64,000 nucleotides of DNA from Chryseobacterium joostei (GCF_003815775.1 NZ_CP033926.1:2852001-2916000), one strand, 5' to 3'; positions 17,126 through 25,885 are shown, counted from the first letter of the stretch. The notes: generated by a model from the sequence alone, not told the origin. Numbers and translations: made by a program.

Positions 17126-18649
17126 TTACATTGTCTTTAAATATTTCTTTACTTCCTCCAGATATGGATACATCACCATATCATTAGAGAATGCAGGAAT
17201 AATTTTTCTGATTTCATCATATAATTCTTTGGTAGATGATGATACTTTATCCTGAAAACCAAGATATTCAACAGCCTGAATGATTGTAATCGCTTCAATA
17301 GCCAATACTTCAAATGCATTTTCAATAACCCTTCTGCAGATTACTGCTGCATTGGTTCCCATGCTTACGATATCCTGATTATCATTATTATTTGGAATAC
17401 TATGAACATACATAGAGTTAGATAGCATCTGGCTTTCTGCCGTAGTGGAAGTTGCTGTAAACTGTACCCCCTGCATCCCAAAATTGAACCCTAATTTACC
17501 TAAATTTACAAAAGGCGGCAAGATTTCGTTGATTTTAGCATTCAAAAGATAGTTTAGCTGTCTTTCTGCAAGCATGGTAAGTTTAGTGACTACAATTTTA
17601 AGCTTATCCATTTCCAAGGAAATATAATCCCCGTGGAAGTTTCCTCCGTGGTAAACATGCTGATCTTCTACATTAATAATAGGATTATCATTGGCAGAAT
17701 TGATCTCATTTTCAAGAACTTTTTCTGTGTACTCCAATGTATCTAGCACCGGGCCCAGAATCTGAGGAACGCATCTTAGGGAATAATACTCCTGTACCTT
17801 TTCCTTAAATACTTTTTCCTGTTCTTCAAAATGGGTGTATAAGTGATCTTCTCTTTTTCTGATCAGTTTACTGTCTGCCAGATGAGCACGCATTCTTTCT
17901 GCCACTTTCTGCTGACCGTAATGCTTTTTCGTTCCGTTCAATGCTTCTGACAAATGGTCATCATAAGCCTGTACAATTTCGTTTATCGCACAAGAAAGTC
18001 TAAGAGAGATATCTGTTAACTGATTGGCTTTATATGCATTCACGATACCGATTCCTGACATCACGGAAGTTCCGTTCATCAAGGCAAGTCCCTCACGGAT
18101 TTCAACTTTGATTGGTTCTAATCCTTCAACTTCAAAAACCTCTTTTGTAGATGTTCTTTCTCCTTTATAGAAAACCTCTCCCTCTCCAATCAATACCAAA
18201 GCAAGGTGAGCTAGCTGAACAAGATCTCCGCTTGCTCCTACTCCCCCATGTTCAAAAATCAATGGAGTAATATCTCTGTTGATAAGCTCCTGAAGAAGAT
18301 AAATCACAGATTCATGTACGCCTGAATTCCCTAATGATAAAGTATTCAGTCTTGCCAACATACAAGCTTTCACTTCCTGCGCGGGCAGTGGGTTTCCAAT
18401 CCCTGAGGAATGGCTTCTAATCAGGTTATATTGAAGCTGATGAGTGTCTTCATCACTGATTTTGAATTGAGCCATGGGCCCAAAACCGGTATTCACACCG
18501 TATATTACTTTATTTTTTGAAAACTCCTTTAAAAACTGAAAACTTTTATTCACTCTTGACAAAAGTGATTCATCCAGTTCTATTTTTTCATTCTCAATGA
18601 TAATTTTTTGAAAGTCTTTCAGTTCTAAAAAGTTATTTATTTTCATCAA
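17126..18649 (-). CDS. Tyrosine ammonia-lyase (HAL/PAL/TAL family)
   Basis: The 507 residues carry the MIO prosthetic group precursor Ala139-Ser140-Gly141 in GGVGASGD, the catalytic Tyr50 in VIYGVNTGFG and the conserved FHGDYISLEMDK segment. From memory the sequence is very close, almost throughout, to the characterised tyrosine ammonia-lyase of Flavobacterium johnsoniae, including RSHSSG (78-83) in the substrate-selectivity loop, which looks histidase-like. It should deaminate tyrosine to 4-coumarate, the aromatic starter. It is divergent from the halogenase-like gene; candidate promoters lie at 18672-18742. Confidence 0.93.
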   Translation of the reverse strand: MMKINNFLELKDFQKIIIENEKIELDESLLSRVNKSFQFLKEFSKNKVIYGVNTGFGPMAQFKISDEDTHQLQYNLIRSHSSGIGNPLPAQEVKACMLARLNTLSLGNSGVHESVIYLLQELINRDITPLIFEHGGVGASGDLVQLAHLALVLIGEGEVFYKGERTSTKEVFEVEGLEPIKVEIREGLALMNGTSVMSGIGIVNAYKANQLTDISLRLSCAINEIVQAYDDHLSEALNGTKKHYGQQKVAERMRAHLADSKLIRKREDHLYTHFEEQEKVFKEKVQEYYSLRCVPQILGPVLDTLEYTEKVLENEINSANDNPIINVEDQHVYHGGNFHGDYISLEMDKLKIVVTKLTMLAERQLNYLLNAKINEILPPFVNLGKLGFNFGMQGVQFTATSTTAESQMLSNSMYVHSIPNNNDNQDIVSMGTNAAVICRRVIENAFEVLAIEAITIIQAVEYLGFQDKVSSSTKELYDEIRKIIPAFSNDMVMYPYLEEVKKYLKTM

Positions 18650-18671
18650 TTAAAAGTAATAGTTGATAATT

Positions 18672-18704
18672 TTGTAAAATATTAATTATTTGTCACTAAT
18701 TTTG
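18672..18704 (+). promoter_or_regulatory. Promoter of the halogenase-like gene
   Basis: TTG at 18672-18674 and TAATTTTG at 18697-18704 match the Bacteroidetes -33/-7 consensus (TTG, TAnnTTTG) with a 22-base spacer, about 40 bases before ATG 18745. Confidence 0.6.
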
Positions 18705-18707
18705 CGG

Positions 18708-18742
18708 CAAAGATAAAAGTTATTATTAAAATAAAAAATCAA
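18708..18742 (-). promoter_or_regulatory. Candidate promoter of the ammonia-lyase gene
   Basis: On the minus strand TATCTTTG (18715-18708) fits the -7 consensus and a TTG lies at 18742-18740. The 24-base spacer is slightly long. The element lies next to the divergent promoter, so a shared regulator could control both directions. Confidence 0.4.
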
Positions 18743-18744
18743 AG

Positions 18745-20001
18745 ATGAGCAAAGAATTTGTTGACGTTCTTGTAATCGGGGCTGGACCTTCCGGATGCGT
18801 GTCTTCTTCGTACCTAAAGAAGAACAACGTCAGCGTAAAAGTTGTTGAAAAAACAAAATTTCCAAGACTGGTAGTTGGAGAAAGCTTAATTCCTAGGGTA
18901 ATGGATCACTTTGATGAGGCCGGACTTTTTCCTGCATTAGACAAAATGGGCTTTGAAAAAAAGCTGGGTGCACGTTTTCTTCGTGGTGATGAAGTTTGTA
19001 TTTTTGATTTCAGCAACAAATTCGGGGAAGGATGGGACTGGACCTGGCAGGTTCCAAGAGCTGATTTTGATAATACGCTTGCTCAGGAAGTTATTAATAA
19101 AGGTGTTGACCTTGAATTCGAGTCTGAGGTTATAGATATCAAATTTGAAGGAACAGATTCTATCACAACGGTAAGGAATAAGGATGGAGAAACTAAGGAG
19201 ATCCATGCCAAGTTTGTGATTGACTCTAGTGGCTACGGAAGAGTATTGCCTCGTTTATTAGATCTTGAAAAACCATCAAAACTATCTCCCCACTCTGCTA
19301 TTTTCTCTCATGTACAGGACACTAACAGAGAACCCGGTGAAGAGGGTACTTTGATTTCCTTTGATATTATTGAAACTGAAGTTTGGCTTTGGGTAATTCC
19401 TTTTTCCAACGGAAATACCAGCCTAGGAATTGTAGGGCCAACTGATTATATTGAAAAGCTATCCGAAGGCGGAGATACTGCTGAAGCTTTAAGAAAGGCA
19501 ATTTCTCTTTCGGATTATTATGTAAAACGTTTTGGTGATATAGAGTTTCTTTTTGAACCCAAACATTTGAAGGACTATTCTTGCTCTGTAAAAAGCTTAT
19601 TCGGGGACGGGTTTGCTCTAACCGGGAATGCTTCGGAATTCCTTGATCCTGTTTTCTCATCGGGAATGGCTTTTGCCACAGAATCGGGCATGCTGGCTGC
19701 AAAACTGGCATTAAGACAATTAAACGGAGAAAAAATAAACTGGCAGACTGAATACACAGATTACATTCTGTATGGTGTAGATGTTTTTACAACTTATGTA
19801 AAGGAATGGTACACCGGAAATCTTCAGGAACTTTTCTTCCACCAACCGGAAAACCCTGATGTAAAGAAAAAAATATGTGCTGTTTTAGCAGGATATGTCT
19901 GGAATAAAGACAATCCATTTGTGAGAAAACATGATACGGTTATCAAGAACCTTGCAAACCTCATCAAACTGGAAAAACAGGAACAACAAAATCAACAATA
20001 A
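18745..20001 (+). CDS. Flavin-dependent halogenase-like oxidoreductase
   Basis: The 418-residue FAD protein has the Rossmann motif GAGPSG (12-17), VGESLIP (44-50) and WLWVIP (214-219), which matches the WxWxIP signature of flavin-dependent halogenases. Lys73 in FEKKLGARF aligns with the region holding the catalytic lysine of tryptophan halogenases. It may chlorinate, or otherwise oxidise, the aryl ring of the pigment. WxWxIP-like motifs also occur in non-halogenating relatives, so the specific reaction is uncertain. It is divergent from the ammonia-lyase and ends in a strong shared terminator. Confidence 0.82.
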   Translation: MSKEFVDVLVIGAGPSGCVSSSYLKKNNVSVKVVEKTKFPRLVVGESLIPRVMDHFDEAGLFPALDKMGFEKKLGARFLRGDEVCIFDFSNKFGEGWDWTWQVPRADFDNTLAQEVINKGVDLEFESEVIDIKFEGTDSITTVRNKDGETKEIHAKFVIDSSGYGRVLPRLLDLEKPSKLSPHSAIFSHVQDTNREPGEEGTLISFDIIETEVWLWVIPFSNGNTSLGIVGPTDYIEKLSEGGDTAEALRKAISLSDYYVKRFGDIEFLFEPKHLKDYSCSVKSLFGDGFALTGNASEFLDPVFSSGMAFATESGMLAAKLALRQLNGEKINWQTEYTDYILYGVDVFTTYVKEWYTGNLQELFFHQPENPDVKKKICAVLAGYVWNKDNPFVRKHDTVIKNLANLIKLEKQEQQNQQ

Positions 20002-20002
20002 A

Positions 20003-20032
20003 AAAAACGGTCTGAAAATTCAGACCGTTTTT
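20003..20032. terminator. Strong bidirectional terminator
   Basis: AAAAACGGTCTGAA (20003-20016) pairs perfectly with 20019-20032, giving a GC-containing stem with A-run and T-run flanks, between genes that converge at 20001 and 20036. Confidence 0.9.
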
Positions 20033-20035
20033 ATT

Positions 20036-20647
20036 TTATTTTAAAGATTTCTTTATTTTCTTTCCCAGATATCTTCCGGCGGATTCATAAGCCCCGGCAA
20101 TTCTACCATACTCCATCACAACCTCATCATTATTAACAAATCTATCAAACTTATTGAGTTCTACTTCGGCTAAAACTACTGAATGATTGTTTGTTTCCAC
20201 CAATTTTACTGTACCGTTTATTTCTGCTGTCATCATCGTTAATCCTGCATGCCAGCCCGGAAATATCCATTTTGTTTCCAGCAACAAGGTATATTTTGCT
20301 GAGCTGTCTTTTTTAAATAAAATATCTTTGTAGGTTTTATTCAGACCTTTTGTAAAATAATTGATATACTCTTCTTTTTTGTACCTTTCCCATTCTGTGA
20401 TCCACATGTTCCACGCTTTTTCTCCTCTTTTGGGATTATCCAGAACTTGTTTTTTTCTATTTTCCAGATATTGAGTCTCTGTAATATTTTCTTTCATAAA
20501 TAATACGTCCTCAAATGTAAGCTCTACCTTAACTTCAGTCTGATCTTTTAAGACCTCAAAACCACCCGAAACAAGATTCATTTTCTCCTGTCCAAAAGCT
20601 GCGGTTGTCATAATAACCATGAATACCAGCAGAAATAATTTTTTCAT
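20036..20647 (-). CDS. Small secreted protein in the pigment locus, function unknown
   Basis: The protein has 203 residues and a signal peptide (MKKLFLLVFMVIMTTAAFGQ). The mature part alternates beta and charged helical segments, with several tryptophans around KAWNMWITEWERY and KWIFPGWHAGL, and a lysine-rich end. Its strand pattern is compatible with a lipid- or ligand-binding periplasmic domain. No family is recognised. It lies between the halogenase-like gene and the CoA ligase gene and reads with the ligase. Confidence 0.75.
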   Translation of the reverse strand: MKKLFLLVFMVIMTTAAFGQEKMNLVSGGFEVLKDQTEVKVELTFEDVLFMKENITETQYLENRKKQVLDNPKRGEKAWNMWITEWERYKKEEYINYFTKGLNKTYKDILFKKDSSAKYTLLLETKWIFPGWHAGLTMMTAEINGTVKLVETNNHSVVLAEVELNKFDRFVNNDEVVMEYGRIAGAYESAGRYLGKKIKKSLK

Positions 20648-20673
20648 AATTATAGTTTTTCTATTTAAGCTGG

Positions 20674-20681
20674 CAAAGATA
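20674..20681 (-). promoter_or_regulatory. Candidate -7 promoter element for the 203-residue secreted protein gene
   Basis: TATCTTTG on the minus strand lies 27 bases before the start codon and matches TAnnTTTG. No clear TTG is seen at the -33 position. Confidence 0.4.
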
Positions 20682-20724
20682 TTATAAAAAGTGATTTCTG
20701 TCCTTGTTGTTACTTTAATTTAAT

Positions 20725-22017
20725 CTATCTTAAATCTATAAATGTAATCGGTTTTCTACTGTTTGGGTTAAAGACTGTTTTGGATAAAATATCAAAGTCT
20801 ATCACTTCAATCTTGGGACTTACCCTCAGTTTTGCGCGGAAATGATCTCTTACTTCATTCACAAAGTTTTCATTTTCCTGCTCTGTACTTACCTTAATGA
20901 TAATTTCATCCAATCCTATTTCGTTGGACTGAATTACAATCTGATAGCATAGAATATTATTAAAATCATTCAAAATATCGTTCATTGCCGGCGGATACAA
21001 CGTTGTTCCTTTATACTTGATCATCTGTTGCTTCCGTCCAATTACAGGCCCTAGTCTCATTGTATTTCTACCACATTGGCATGGCTCGTAATGGGCCTTT
21101 ACGATATCTCCCGTCTTGAACCTCAATAGAGGAATTGCTTCTACACCCAAAGTTGTAATCGTTAATTCACCACTTTCGCTCTCTTTCACAACGTTTCCGT
21201 CATCATCCAGAATTTCCGTAATGATCAGTTCAGGGTGATGGTGACCTCCAATCTGGAATTCACACTCTGTAAAAGCAGTGCTCATTTCTGTGGAAGCATA
21301 GGTAGAAAAGAGTTTAATATTCCATTTTTCCTTAATCTTTTGAGAAAGAATATTATCTGTAAAATCCTGATTTTTGATGCTTTCTCCAATACACACGGCT
21401 CCGTAAACACTTGAATTTTTATAATCTAATCCGTGCTTCTCTGCATAATCGATCATCTTAAGCAAGAAAGACGGAACGGTAATCAGATATTTTGGTTTGT
21501 ATCTAAAAATAGAATCCCATTGCAATTCTGGAATTCCAGGGCCCATTCTGACTACACTTGCCCCCATTTTTCTTAATCCTAAAAAGTAAGCAAGTCCCGC
21601 CATAAAACGTTTATCAATTGTAGTAATCATCTGCACTACATCACCTTTCTGAATTCCTGCACAGGCAAAGGATATTGCTTCATTGTAAGCCAGCCTTTCA
21701 AGATCCCCGTCAGACAAACCAAAAGTTACCGGATCCCCCAAGGTTCCTGAAGTGGTACTATAATCCACAATCTTATCTGGTGAAATGCAGAAAAAATCAT
21801 GATTATGCTGCTGTAAATCATTCTTTGAGGTGGTAGGAATTTTTTGCAAATCTTCCAGAGTACGGATCTCTGCAATGTTGATATTATTTTCTGTAAACAG
21901 CCTCTGATAAAAAGGTGAATTACCCTCAAGATAGGCCAAAAGCTTCTGGAGTTTTTCTTCCTGAATGGTTTTTATTTCCTGAGTGCTAGATTTTTCGATG
22001 AAAGGATGAAATTCCAA
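20725..22017 (-). CDS. Phenylacetate-CoA ligase-like aryl-acid ligase, probably 4-coumarate activating
   Basis: This 430-residue ANL-superfamily adenylate-forming enzyme resembles PaaK. The nucleotide motif is YSTTSGTLGDP, the acid-binding region reads STYASTEMSTAF, and the C-terminal hinge region has RFKTGDIV. It activates an aromatic acid with ATP. Since the locus makes 4-coumarate with its ammonia-lyase, this enzyme is the likely route to coumaroyl-CoA or direct loading on an ACP. It is the first gene of the minus arm, with a candidate promoter just upstream. Confidence 0.87.
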   Translation of the reverse strand: MEFHPFIEKSSTQEIKTIQEEKLQKLLAYLEGNSPFYQRLFTENNINIAEIRTLEDLQKIPTTSKNDLQQHNHDFFCISPDKIVDYSTTSGTLGDPVTFGLSDGDLERLAYNEAISFACAGIQKGDVVQMITTIDKRFMAGLAYFLGLRKMGASVVRMGPGIPELQWDSIFRYKPKYLITVPSFLLKMIDYAEKHGLDYKNSSVYGAVCIGESIKNQDFTDNILSQKIKEKWNIKLFSTYASTEMSTAFTECEFQIGGHHHPELIITEILDDDGNVVKESESGELTITTLGVEAIPLLRFKTGDIVKAHYEPCQCGRNTMRLGPVIGRKQQMIKYKGTTLYPPAMNDILNDFNNILCYQIVIQSNEIGLDEIIIKVSTEQENENFVNEVRDHFRAKLRVSPKIEVIDFDILSKTVFNPNSRKPITFIDLR

Positions 22018-22033
22018 TGATTTTAATTTTAGG

Positions 22034-22041
22034 CAAATTTA
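22034..22041 (-). promoter_or_regulatory. Candidate -7 promoter element for the CoA ligase gene
   Basis: TAAATTTG on the minus strand matches TAnnTTTG and lies 17 bases before the start codon. No TTG is found at the -33 distance. Confidence 0.4.
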
Positions 22042-22060
22042 TTAATTTGTAGAATGTATT

Positions 22061-22140
22061 GATGTAAAATATAGTAAGGATTTTCAGTTGTGGGTTTATA
22101 TTGATGTTCATTGGTGATGAAAATCCTGGATCATTACATC
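22061..22140. repeat. Nested inverted repeats between CoA ligase and M23 peptidase genes
   Basis: GATGTAA (22061-22067) pairs with TTACATC (22134-22140). Inside it AGGATTTTCA (22077-22086) pairs perfectly with 22118-22127. It lies immediately downstream of the M23 gene and may help end its transcript. It resembles the other palindromes of this locus. Confidence 0.6.
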
Positions 22141-22143
22141 ATT

Positions 22144-23826
22144 TTATCTTTGAAATGTAAAAGTTTGTGTATTTGTATTTCCTGCCGTATTCACTGTTGT
22201 CACTTTCAAGGTATGTTCACCTGATCCTTTTGGGCATTTTTCATCAAAGACATAGATAAAATCATTCTTTATACGGGCAAACCTAAGCCATTTTCCATCA
22301 AGCTCTGCCCGAAATGAAACAATATCACCAATTTTTGTATTCCCTTTTAAAAGTAAAGTGCCACCGTTAATGACTGCACCGTCTTTCCATCCAGAAGAAA
22401 CGGAGGGTAAGCTGTTATCTACTATCAGTTTTGCAGTACCCAACCTATTGAACTGCCCATCTGCCTGATCGCCATTCCATTTTCCTTTTACCACATCGGT
22501 ATCGCTTCCATAATTAAGGGAAATAACTGTTTTATCTTTTTCTTCCTTGGTTAATTTTCTGTTGGGTCTTATTTTTAAAGTATAATTATCATGAACAGGA
22601 ATGTATGGACTATTTAATACAATCGCATTGGAAGCAGCATCTGCATCAGGTTTTTCATACATATTAAAGTTCACGGCATCATAAACAGCATTTTTACTGA
22701 AACCAATCTCTGCATTCTCGGAGGCAATTGTTTTTCCATCGTTGGGAAGAACAGCTTTTGCTGTGGAAGAAACCCGGCCTCCTTCTTTATTAAACTGAAC
22801 TTTTGTGATTAATCTGCTTGTATTTCCTTTTACATCTTTTAAAACAATTTCAATATTGTGAATATCCTCATCCTGAAGATTGATAATTCCTGAAAGATTA
22901 GGAATACTGTAATTCTGCAGTTTCATTCCTGGTAATTCAGATAAATGCTGAATCCCTATTTTATCTCTGATAAATTTGGTATAATCTATACAGCCATTCA
23001 GATAACGGGTATCATCATAGCTTACTTTATCAATGGAAAAACCATAAATCAATTTTCCATCCATCAATAATTCTGCCTGATAAATACCGAGGTTAAATCC
23101 TTGATTGGCTTTATCTACCGCTTTAATTCCAAAACTTATTGTGGGAGAATTTACTCGAACAATATCTGCTGTATAAGTACTGCCAGCTTTTTTGACAGAG
23201 ACTCCATTGGCCCCGGGTTCATACGTACTGAAACGACGGTCATACCAATACAAGCCACTAATAATGGGTGCTACAGAATCGGGAATGGCAAAACCAAAAA
23301 GCAATGGATTGAGACATTCTTCTGTTTTGGTATTTCTTATTTCAAAATGCAAGTGCGGGCCAGCCGAACCTCCTGTATTTCCACTCAAAGCAATCAACTG
23401 TCCTTTCGTAACCGGAAACTGGTCAGGTTGGAAAGTAATATCCTGTTCCCACTTTTCTTCTTTGTACTGTCTTTCTTTTACATACTCATCCAGCTTATCG
23501 AAGTACTTGTTTAAATGGGCATAGACTGTTGTGTACCCATTAGGGTGGGTAATGTACACGGCATTTCCAAAGCCATATCGTTCAACTTTTATTCTGCTCA
23601 CGTAGCCATCTGCTGCTGCCACTACAGATAAATTTTCCTGACTGTTGGTTCGGAGATCCAGTCCCATATGAAAATGATTAGCCCGCACAGCACCAAAGTT
23701 AGCAGCCAGCTGCATGGGAATATTCAAGGGATTACGGAAATAGTTTTGGGGATAGTTATTTTGGGCCTGTGTGATAATTGTAGTGATTAAACAAATAGCA
23801 ACTATCAGTTTGGAGAAGATTTTCAT
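22144..23826 (-). CDS. Secreted M23-family (LytM) peptidase
   Basis: The 560-residue protein has a signal peptide (MKIFSKLIVAICLITTIITQAQ). The LytM metallopeptidase domain lies in the N-terminal third: HFHMGLDLR supplies the HxxxD zinc ligands and GPHLHFEIR the HxH motif. The C-terminal two thirds are beta-rich, with Ig-like segments and no second catalytic domain. M23 enzymes cut peptidoglycan cross-bridges or act as inactive scaffolds; all zinc ligands look present here. Not obviously linked to the pigment genes. Confidence 0.9.
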   Translation of the reverse strand: MKIFSKLIVAICLITTIITQAQNNYPQNYFRNPLNIPMQLAANFGAVRANHFHMGLDLRTNSQENLSVVAAADGYVSRIKVERYGFGNAVYITHPNGYTTVYAHLNKYFDKLDEYVKERQYKEEKWEQDITFQPDQFPVTKGQLIALSGNTGGSAGPHLHFEIRNTKTEECLNPLLFGFAIPDSVAPIISGLYWYDRRFSTYEPGANGVSVKKAGSTYTADIVRVNSPTISFGIKAVDKANQGFNLGIYQAELLMDGKLIYGFSIDKVSYDDTRYLNGCIDYTKFIRDKIGIQHLSELPGMKLQNYSIPNLSGIINLQDEDIHNIEIVLKDVKGNTSRLITKVQFNKEGGRVSSTAKAVLPNDGKTIASENAEIGFSKNAVYDAVNFNMYEKPDADAASNAIVLNSPYIPVHDNYTLKIRPNRKLTKEEKDKTVISLNYGSDTDVVKGKWNGDQADGQFNRLGTAKLIVDNSLPSVSSGWKDGAVINGGTLLLKGNTKIGDIVSFRAELDGKWLRFARIKNDFIYVFDEKCPKGSGEHTLKVTTVNTAGNTNTQTFTFQR

Positions 23827-23953
23827 ACAGCATTTGGGTTTAGATCTACTTAAATGTACAAAATTCTGGCCAATACTCGATTGTTATCATCATTCATTTT
23901 TAAAATCACTTTTGTTTTTATACGCCAAGTTCTGTCGCTCCCATCATTGATAT

Positions 23954-24646
23954 TTGCACTATAATGATTCATTAGCAGCTCTTTCAAAAGACGGCATAAA
24001 AAGCATTACAGAACACTCTTCAGATTTTGAGAAGCTGAAAGTGCTTTTTGTTGAAAATGCGGAGAAAGAAGTAGGTTTGCTTTACAGAGGGGAAATGTTC
24101 TTTTATGCTACTGAAATAGCAACTCGTAATTTTATAAACCAGCTTTTTACAAAAAAAAACGAAAAGCAACTTGAAAAGTATTTAGATGAAATTATTCGAA
24201 TAGAGAGTTTTGCGAAAAATCTAAACGCAATTCGATTAACAGAGTTAGAACTTCAGGAATGGATACAAATTGTTCGCAGACTTGGAGGAGATGTAAGAGA
24301 TTTAGAAATGTTTCATGAGTGTATGTATTTTGAAGACTTTTTACGAAGAGGAAAAGTAGCATATACAAAAGGGCATCCTAGAAAAATTTTACCTCTAGGA
24401 AATTTATCCCCTATCCCCGAAAGAGATAAGTTAATTAGTACATTTATCAAAGAAAAATATGTGCTTGATAAAGTTCTGGAAGAACAAGAAAGATGGATAG
24501 AAGTATTTGGGAAAGGAAGGTGGACACAAACTGAAATTGATTATAGTATAGAGTATTTCAATGATTACATTAATGATATTAATGAATTTAATAAAAAAAA
24601 CAATGGCAAGAACTTCATAGATATCGATAAAATAACAATTAAATAA
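23954..24646 (+). pseudogene. Start-less toxin-like C-terminal fragment upstream of Imm35 genes
   Basis: An open frame of about 230 codons begins just after an in-frame TGA at 23948-23950. It has no ATG before about residue 47; only a TTG at 23954 could open it. It is helical, charged and lysine-rich, without a signal or secretion domain. The three genes after it are Imm35-like immunity genes, so it looks like the C-terminal toxin region of a polymorphic toxin whose delivery part is lost. Alternatively it is a complete small gene starting at TTG. No catalytic motif is recognised. Confidence 0.55.
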
Positions 24647-24652
24647 TACATA

Positions 24653-24955
24653 ATGACAATAGAAGAAATAAACGAAATAGCAAAACGCTATATAGAGTAC
24701 CTTGAAAAAAAAATGAATATTAAATTAGTTATTGCTCAAGAACTCACAATATATAAAACATATGGAAATGTATATTTTTGGGGAGCACAAGACACTAAAA
24801 AACATCGTCTGGCGGGTAATGGACCTTTTCTGGTAGAAAGCGAAGCAGGTAGGGTTCTTAGATTCGGAACAGCTGACCCTACAGAATATTATATTACACA
24901 ATATGAAAATGGTAATTGGAAACCAGGTTCTAATGATATCTGGTACCCAAACTAA
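24653..24955 (+). CDS. Imm35-family immunity protein, copy 1
   Basis: The 100-residue protein has the Imm35/YrhB-type pattern: an N-terminal helix (IEEINEIAKRYIEYL), YGNVYFWGA, then RLAGNGPFLV, RFGTADPTEYYI and a closing YENGNW. Imm35 proteins are immunity partners in bacterial polymorphic toxin systems and normally sit directly beside the toxin. This copy starts six bases after the toxin-like fragment and is the best candidate for its cognate antidote. The region is very AT-rich. Confidence 0.8.
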   Translation: MTIEEINEIAKRYIEYLEKKMNIKLVIAQELTIYKTYGNVYFWGAQDTKKHRLAGNGPFLVESEAGRVLRFGTADPTEYYITQYENGNWKPGSNDIWYPN

Positions 24956-25002
24956 GCTGATATCAGTTCTGCCACACTCATTGCATGATATTTAAAAACA
25001 AT

Positions 25003-25314
25003 ATGTTAACAGATAACGAAATGCTAGAAATAGCAAAAAAGTACATAAAATTAAATGAAGAAGAAATAAATATTAAACTAATTATTGTTGAACAACTCAC
25101 AATAAATAAACCTTATGGAAACATCTATTCTTATGGACCAAAAGATTCCACAAAACATCGTTTAGCAGGTAACGGTCCATTTCTTGTAAAAAATGACACA
25201 GGAATAGTCATTCAATTTGGGACTTCTAATGATGTAGAATATTATATAAAAGGATATGAAGACGGCACATGGAAACCGAGCACTCATGGTGTTTGGGATC
25301 CTAATCAGAATTAA
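25003..25314 (+). CDS. Imm35-family immunity protein, copy 2
   Basis: This paralogue of copy 1 shares RLAGNGPFLV, an FGTSNDVEYYI block and YEDGTWKP. ATG 25003 (MLTDNEMLEIAKKY) lines up with the starts of copies 1 and 3; an ATG six codons earlier (24985) adds an unaligned MIFKNN and is less likely. The protein is 103 residues. Tandem immunity copies usually arise by accumulation of antidotes against variants of a toxin. Confidence 0.8.
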   Translation: MLTDNEMLEIAKKYIKLNEEEINIKLIIVEQLTINKPYGNIYSYGPKDSTKHRLAGNGPFLVKNDTGIVIQFGTSNDVEYYIKGYEDGTWKPSTHGVWDPNQN

Positions 25315-25348
25315 TAGTAGACTTACACAATCATAAATAAAAAATCCC

Positions 25349-25669
25349 ATGCTAACAGAACAAGAAGTAATACAGATTGCAAAAATTTATGTAAAAGAAA
25401 GAAGTGAAAAAAGCAGGTTAGATCTCGTCATTCTGGAAGATAGATGCATTAAAAAGTCTTATGGGGTAATATTTCGATATAATACAAAAAAATATAATGA
25501 TACAAGAAACTATGATGATAATACATTAATGGGGAATGCCCCTTTCATAGTTCAAAATAGTAATGGTAAAATTATATTGCTTGGAACAGGAAGAGAAATA
25601 GAATATTATATCCAAGAATATGAAGCAGGAAGATGGCCGGATATGCCCAGACTTAGCGACTTTCAATAA
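25349..25669 (+). CDS. Imm35-family immunity protein, copy 3
   Basis: At 106 residues this is the most diverged copy. It keeps the N-terminal helix (MLTEQEVIQIAKIYV), GNAPFIV, LGTGREIEYYI and YEAGRW. The segment after the first strand is longer (FRYNTKKYND), closer to the general family pattern. It ends the array and is followed by a strong terminator. Specificity for a different toxin is inferred from the divergence. Confidence 0.77.
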   Translation: MLTEQEVIQIAKIYVKERSEKSRLDLVILEDRCIKKSYGVIFRYNTKKYNDTRNYDDNTLMGNAPFIVQNSNGKIILLGTGREIEYYIQEYEAGRWPDMPRLSDFQ

Positions 25670-25674
25670 TTTAC

Positions 25675-25699
25675 AGCCACCTTCGGGTGGCTTTTTTTT
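25675..25699 (+). terminator. Rho-independent terminator after the Imm35 array
   Basis: AGCCACC-TTCG-GGTGGCT forms a seven-pair stem with a UUCG tetraloop, followed by a run of T. Confidence 0.95.
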
Positions 25700-25885
25700 A
25701 GATAAAAAACAGTTTCTATCATAAATAAAGTAGCTTCAATTTTATGCTCAAAAGAGTTAGAAATATCCTCTTATTCTCTATTCATCATTCGCTTTTTCTT
25801 ACTTTCTTCATTTATATTTCTGAAATTGAACTTTTTAATAGAAATTACCTCAATAAAACATATCTTATAAACCGACAAAATTTAG

